46,419 nt of DNA from an uncultured Oscillospiraceae bacterium (GTDB lineage: Bacteria > Bacillota > Clostridia > Oscillospirales > Acutalibacteraceae), in assembly GCA_902478605.1 (NCBI GenBank), contig CABSLQ010000020.1, forward strand, positions 1 to 46,419. The letters are read 5' to 3'. Of this stretch, positions 42,271 through 46,419 are shown piece by piece. Position 1 is the stretch's first letter. Each line of letters opens with the position of its first letter. Both the position numbers and the translations under genes were made by a program. The notes below the pieces were generated by a model that saw only the letters and a list, made by a program, of their open reading frames with translations, made no database searches and was not told the DNA's origin.

Positions 42271-44826
42271 ATGATCGCAAAAACCGGACTCAAGCGGCTG
42301 TGCGCCGTGCTGCTGGCGCTGCTGACGGTATGCGGCCTGCTTCCCGCGGGCCTGCTTCCGGCCGCGGCACAGGGGAATATGATCGTTGCCATCGGACAGG
42401 TCAGCGGCGAGGCAGGCGAGGAGGTTCTTGTGCCGTTGACCGTTTCGGGCAATCCCGGCATGGCGGCCTTCCGTTTCTGGATTGACTATGACAGCACCAA
42501 GCTGACGCCGCTCGAAGTGACGGCGGGCGAGGCGCTGCCAGCAGGCGGCTATCTGGAGGATAATATCAAGCCGGGGATGACGTCCCCGCTGACCGTGCTG
42601 TGGCTTCGGCCGACCAACATGACCGGGAACGGCACGCTTGTCTATCTGCGCCTGCGCCTGGCAGCGGATGCGGCGGTCGGCACCCATACGCTGCATCTGC
42701 GCTGCCGGGCGGACGACATTATAAGCGAGGATAGGACGCTGATCCCCGTCACGCTGCAGGACGGCGCGGTGACGGTGCCGCTGCGGCAGACGGGGCTGAC
42801 CATCACCGGGCCGGACAAAACCCAGTATAAAGAGGGCGAAGAGCTGGATCTGACCGGCCTGACGGTTACCGCCCATTACAACGACGGATCGGCACGGGAA
42901 GTGTCCGACTACGAAGTCAGCGGGTATGATCCCACGCCGGGACCGAAAACCGTCACCATCTCTTACGGCGGATTCCGCGACAGCTTTACCGTCACGGTGG
43001 CGGCCCGCCAGCCGATCGGCCTCGAGGTGACGACGCCGCCCGATAAGCTGCAATACATCGAAGGGCAGACGTTTGACCCGACCGGCATGGTGGTGAGCGT
43101 TTTATACGACAATGATACCAAAGAGCCCGTCACCGATTACCGCTGCAGCGAACTGACCGGCACGGCCGGGGCGCAGACGATTACCATATCGTGGAAGGGA
43201 CTGACCACCACCCTGGAAGTCACGGTGGCGGCTAAAACGCTGCAGCGCATCGAAATCGCCTCCCTGCCCGATAAACAGGTGTATGTGGAGGGTCAGGCGT
43301 GGGATCCCACCGGGCTACAGGTCAAGGCGGTATACGACAACGGTATTGAGGAGAATATTACGGGGTATACCGTTGAAGGTTACGATCCCACGGTCGGCGT
43401 GAAGAAGATGACCGTCCGGTGGGGCGGCATGAGCGCCCACTTTGAGGTGGAGGTGGTACCCCGGGCGCCGGTGTCCATTGCCGTGACGAAAAAGCCGAAC
43501 AAGCAAAGCTATATCGAAGGGCAGGCATTTGACCCGGCCGGTATGGTGGTGGCCGTTCTGTATAACGATGGGACAGAGGAAGCGATCGGAGATTACCAAA
43601 TCGGCGGCTACGATTCTACGCCGGGGACCAAAACCATTACCGTGACGTACGGCGGGTTCCGCACCAGCTTCACGGTCACCGTACGCTCCAAACAGCTGGC
43701 ATCCATCGCCGTGACCACGCCGCCCCGCCGCACCGCCTTTGTGGAGGGGACCGAGCTGGATACGGCGGGTATGGTGGTGACCCTGACCTATGACAACGGC
43801 AATACGCAGGCGATCACCAGCGGCTGGACCGAAACCGCCGATCTCAGTCGGGTGGGCCAAACCCAGATGACCATTGCCTATGGCGGGCTGAGCACCACCT
43901 ATCCCATTACGGTAACGGCGAAAACGCTGCAGCGCATCGCGGTCACCAAGCTTCCCAGCAAAACCCGGTACATACAGGGGGAGGCGTTTTCCTCCGCCGG
44001 CATGGCGATCACCGCGTATTATGACAACGGGGCCACCGAAAATGTCACCGACAAGGTGCGCATCACCGGCTACAGCGGGAGCACAGTGGGGGAGCAAACC
44101 ATCACCGTCGCGTACGAGGGGAAAACAGCCGTTTTTAAGGTAACGGTGTCCGCCAAATCGGTGGCATCTATTGCGATGAAGTCCAACCCGTCCAAAACCA
44201 CCTATCTGGCCGGCGAAGCCCTGGACCTGACCGGCGCGAAAATAACGGTTCGGTATAACAACAATACGGCGGAGGATATTGCCGTCACGGCTGCCATGGT
44301 GAGCGGGTACAACGCCAACCAGGTCGGCAGCCAGACCGTCACCGTGCGCTATCAGGGCAAGACGACCACCTTCAAGGTGACGGTGAACTCCCGTGTGCCG
44401 GACAGTATTACCAGCGGCACCTATGCGGTGAGCGGTGGCTATATCAGCAAAATCGCAGCGGGCGCCTCGGTGTCCCAGCTGCTGAACGGCATCAACGAGA
44501 AGGCTTACTGCAAGATATACAAGGGCAATGCGGAGGTGTCGGGGAACACGCCCGCAGGCACGGGAATGGAAATCCGGCTGCTGGACGGCAGCACGGTGAA
44601 AGCGCGGGTGACGGTGGTGGTGACCGGCGACACCAACGGGGACGGGAACATCACCATCACCGATATGCTGGCGGTGAAATCCCACCTGCTGAAGAAATCC
44701 ACCCTGTCCGGTGCGGCGGGCAAGGCGGCGGATACCAGCGGGGACAAGGCAATCTCTATCACCGACTTCATTCAAATCAAAGCGCATATCCTGGGTAAAG
44801 ATAAAATCCAGGCCCGGGCGTGCTGA
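42271..44826 (+). CDS. Cohesin, seven Ig-like repeats, dockerin surface protein
   Basis: An 851-residue exported protein. Signal peptide 1-34; cohesin-like domain 36-171 (GEEVLVPLTVSGNPGMAAFRFWIDYD). Seven tandem Ig-like (group 4) repeats lie at about 173-708, each of 74-78 residues with a Y-EG--DLTGM-V---Y-DG start and GYD---G-QT-TV-YGG-T--F-VTV end. A linker domain (about 710-780, GYISKIAAGASVSQLLNGI) precedes a second-type dockerin (about 784-846, DTNGDGNITITDMLAVKSHLL and DTSGDKAISITDFIQIKAHIL, the second loop with Lys in place of the usual Gly). The rod of repeats should be a spacer projecting the cohesin. It starts 12 bases after the previous stop with GAGGAGG. Confidence 0.9.
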   Translation: MIAKTGLKRLCAVLLALLTVCGLLPAGLLPAAAQGNMIVAIGQVSGEAGEEVLVPLTVSGNPGMAAFRFWIDYDSTKLTPLEVTAGEALPAGGYLEDNIKPGMTSPLTVLWLRPTNMTGNGTLVYLRLRLAADAAVGTHTLHLRCRADDIISEDRTLIPVTLQDGAVTVPLRQTGLTITGPDKTQYKEGEELDLTGLTVTAHYNDGSAREVSDYEVSGYDPTPGPKTVTISYGGFRDSFTVTVAARQPIGLEVTTPPDKLQYIEGQTFDPTGMVVSVLYDNDTKEPVTDYRCSELTGTAGAQTITISWKGLTTTLEVTVAAKTLQRIEIASLPDKQVYVEGQAWDPTGLQVKAVYDNGIEENITGYTVEGYDPTVGVKKMTVRWGGMSAHFEVEVVPRAPVSIAVTKKPNKQSYIEGQAFDPAGMVVAVLYNDGTEEAIGDYQIGGYDSTPGTKTITVTYGGFRTSFTVTVRSKQLASIAVTTPPRRTAFVEGTELDTAGMVVTLTYDNGNTQAITSGWTETADLSRVGQTQMTIAYGGLSTTYPITVTAKTLQRIAVTKLPSKTRYIQGEAFSSAGMAITAYYDNGATENVTDKVRITGYSGSTVGEQTITVAYEGKTAVFKVTVSAKSVASIAMKSNPSKTTYLAGEALDLTGAKITVRYNNNTAEDIAVTAAMVSGYNANQVGSQTVTVRYQGKTTTFKVTVNSRVPDSITSGTYAVSGGYISKIAAGASVSQLLNGINEKAYCKIYKGNAEVSGNTPAGTGMEIRLLDGSTVKARVTVVVTGDTNGDGNITITDMLAVKSHLLKKSTLSGAAGKAADTSGDKAISITDFIQIKAHILGKDKIQARAC

Positions 44827-45293
44827 GGAGGACATCGACCATGAAAAAGTGTATATCGGCGATAGCGGCATGGCTGCTGGCCATGTGTCTGCTGCTTCCT
44901 ATGAGTGTTTCGGCGGCGTCGGCTTCCGCTTCGCTGACCGGTCCCGGCACGGTGCGGGCAGGGGATACCATCACCCTGACCTTCAAGCTGAACGGTTCGG
45001 GACTGTTTGGCGCGTCGGGCACCCTCTCCTACGACGGCAATCAGCTGCAGCTGACCGGCACCAAGCAGGTCATTGCCGCGCCCTGGGCGGTGGAGTGGGG
45101 CGGCAACAACATGGTGGCCTACGACAACAACCTGTCCTCGCCCATCAATGGCAGCAAGGATTTGTTCACCGTGTCCTTCAAGGTGAAGGACGTGGCGGCG
45201 GGAACCAAGATCACGGTGTCCTATCAGAATGTGGTCGCCTCAGACGGCAGCGCGGACGCCAATGTCGGCACGGTCAGCTACAGCGTAACGGTG
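44556..45293 (+). repeat. Segmental duplication, copy 2 (intact)
   Basis: Partner of 40773-41400. It keeps the full dockerin tail and the beginning of the anchored cohesin gene. The join between dockerin gene and cohesin gene (GCGTGCTGAGGAGG) is the same in both copies. Confidence 0.85.
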
Positions 45294-46064
45294 GCGGCTC
45301 CCTTGTCCACCAACAACGCGCTGGCGAGCCTGACGGTATCCAATGCGACCATTTCGCCTGCGTTTAACGCGAACACGACCAGCTACACGGCGGATGTGCC
45401 CTTCAGCGTGTCCAAGCTGGACGTGACGGCGACGGCCGCGGACAGCAAGGCCAAGGTGAGCATCAACAGCCCGACCCTGACGCCGGACGGGACGACCAAC
45501 GTGACCGTCACGGTAACGGCGGAGAGCGGCGCGAAGAAGACCTACACCATCAAGGTGCACCGGGAGCAGGACCCCAACTATGTGGCCAGCGGGAACAACG
45601 ACCTGTCCGGCATCACGGTGGATGGGTTCCTGCTGTCGCCGGTGTTCAGTGCCGATTTGACCGAGTATGTGGTGTGGCTGCCTTATGAGACGGAAAGCGT
45701 GAGCATCAGCGGCAAGGCCGCGGACGGCAAGGCGAGCGTACAGGTGGTCGGGGGCGACCAGTTGGCGGCCGGGCAGGACAACCCGGTGCAGGTGATCTGC
45801 ACGGCGGAGAACGGGGAGAAAAAGACTTACACGGTGGTGGTCAAGCGGGCGGCGGCCCATGACGGCAGTGTGGACGAAAAGCCCACCACGCCGACGACCG
45901 AGCCCACCCAAACGACCACGACAGCAGGCGAGGTTCCCGGCAGCACCGAGCCGGTCGCCGGCGGCGTTCCGTGGTGGCTCCTGCTTATTGTGGGGGCCGT
46001 ATGCCTCGGCGGCGGCTTCGGCCTGGGCTATGTAATCAAAGCCAAATCAAAACCGAATGGCTAA
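44841..46064 (+). CDS. Membrane-anchored cohesin protein (anchoring scaffold candidate)
   Basis: A 407-residue protein. Signal peptide 1-25; cohesin-like domain about 26-150, near-identical to the first cohesin of the gene at 40948; two cadherin-like beta-sandwich domains at about 156-240 (LASLTVSNATISPAFNANTTSYTADV) and 250-335 (LSGITVDGFLLSPVFSADLTEYVVWL). A Thr/Pro-rich stalk (about 340-370) leads to a C-terminal membrane span (VPWWLLLIVGAVCLGGGFGLGYVI) and basic tail KAKSKPNG. It is the only protein of the cluster with a visible C-terminal cell anchor, so it may tether the dockerin partners to the membrane. GAGGAGG lies 9 bases before the ATG at 44841. Confidence 0.9.
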   Translation: MKKCISAIAAWLLAMCLLLPMSVSAASASASLTGPGTVRAGDTITLTFKLNGSGLFGASGTLSYDGNQLQLTGTKQVIAAPWAVEWGGNNMVAYDNNLSSPINGSKDLFTVSFKVKDVAAGTKITVSYQNVVASDGSADANVGTVSYSVTVAAPLSTNNALASLTVSNATISPAFNANTTSYTADVPFSVSKLDVTATAADSKAKVSINSPTLTPDGTTNVTVTVTAESGAKKTYTIKVHREQDPNYVASGNNDLSGITVDGFLLSPVFSADLTEYVVWLPYETESVSISGKAADGKASVQVVGGDQLAAGQDNPVQVICTAENGEKKTYTVVVKRAAAHDGSVDEKPTTPTTEPTQTTTTAGEVPGSTEPVAGGVPWWLLLIVGAVCLGGGFGLGYVIKAKSKPNG

Positions 46065-46112
46065 AGGTTCTGCCTGTTGGATGGCAATGGCCAAACGATG
46101 ATAATGAAACGA

Positions 46113-46141
46113 AGAGCCCGGACGCTGTGCGCCCGGGCTCT
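46113..46141 (+). terminator. Hairpin after the surface operon
   Basis: A 9-bp stem, AGAGCCCGG with CCGGGCTCT, and an 11-base GC-rich loop lie 48 bases after the last stop codon. No T-run follows, so it is a weak or factor-dependent terminator or an RNA-stabilising end. Confidence 0.45.
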
Positions 46142-46419
46142 CAGTCTGTCGAAAAAGTCCATTCGCAAAAAATAATATACAAAAAGTTTTCGCATTCGCG
46201 TCAAGCGAATGCATTCCGCCATTTTTCAAAAGGCGGTGGGGTCAAGGGGCAGCGCCTGCGAGCGCCCGCGGTGCGGGAAACAGCGAGCAGGGGCTGGCGC
46301 CGTGGTCAAAACTGGCAGCAGCGATAGCTGTGCCCGCCAGTTTTGGGCACCACAAGAGGAATCGCCCCTGTCGTCCTCCGCAGAGGACGAAATTTTCCCC
46401 TTCAAAGAGCGCAGGAGGG
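46142..46419. other. Gene-free, hairpin-rich window end
   Basis: I see no gene. The stretch holds a string of inverted repeats: GCATTCGC/GCGAATGC (46192-46212), CCGCC/GGCGG with TTTT/AAAA (46216-46236), CAAAACTGGC/GCCAGTTTTG (46307-46345) and TCGTCCTC/GAGGACGA (46371-46390). Its style resembles dispersed intergenic repeats of gut Clostridia, but I cannot confirm that here. Confidence 0.45.

Noticed and set aside
40573..43053. 826-codon minus-strand frame opposite the cohesin and Ig-repeat genes
   Set aside because: It spans three plus-strand genes and their intergenic gaps and has no ribosome site, so it is a shadow frame.
42780..44400. Tandem repeats in the Ig-repeat gene considered as recent DNA duplication
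   Set aside because: The seven protein repeats are too diverged at the DNA level to be a recent tandem array. They are old domain repeats.

Overview
The window looks like chromosome of a GC-rich, endospore-forming Bacillota of the class Clostridia, most likely an Oscillospiraceae-type gut anaerobe. The clues are two small spore-coat proteins, a BofC-like domain protein, strong AGGAGG-type ribosome sites, sigmaA-like TTGACA/TATAAT promoters, a Gram-positive class A PBP and cohesin/dockerin surface proteins. The taxonomic call is inference from gene style, not from a marker gene. No phage, insertion sequence or CRISPR array is visible.

Layout. 0-6 kb: a small zinc-knuckle protein, a GH27 alpha-galactosidase with a divergent AraC regulator, a BofC_C-like membrane protein and a bifunctional PBP1A. 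5.6-8.8 kb: a zinc-uptake locus, with a Fur-family repressor divergent from znuA-znuC-znuB and a perfect 23-bp palindrome over the znuA ribosome site. 8.8-11.8 kb: a small membrane protein, alpha-phosphoglucomutase, two spore-coat proteins and tRNA-Gly(CCC). 11.8-16 kb: a gene-poor stretch, then a membrane-anchored sigma factor fused to an extracytoplasmic DUF5050-like propeller, and a zinc-ribbon gene pair. 16-19.6 kb: an MFS permease, an AraC regulator and an ADP-ribosylglycohydrolase. 19.6-24 kb: a minus-strand operon for L-xylulose-type sugar use (phosphomannose-isomerase-like cupin, UlaE-type epimerase, LyxK-type kinase, AraD). 24-30.4 kb: YfhO, AlkD-like repair protein, AraC regulator and a DUF4965/GtaA-like enzyme.

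The most unusual part is 30.4-46.1 kb. A second sigma-propeller fusion is transcribed divergently from a closely spaced plus-strand gene run: an O-antigen-ligase/polymerase-like membrane protein, a stand-alone transpeptidase-domain protein, a leucine-rich-repeat protein with cohesin and dockerin, a decayed GLUG-repeat dockerin gene, a double-cohesin/dockerin protein, a cohesin/seven-Ig/dockerin protein, and a cohesin protein with a C-terminal membrane anchor. This resembles a small non-catalytic, cellulosome-like surface assembly. The adjacent fused sigma factor is an attractive candidate one-component envelope sensor controlling it. That link rests on gene position and domain logic only. By analogy, the SigI/RsgI pairs of cellulosome-forming clostridia do a similar job with two proteins.

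Most intergenic gaps carry recognisable sigmaA-type promoters or strong hairpin terminators, which are listed. All coordinates, starts and motifs were read by eye. Family names come from motif recognition, without database searches.
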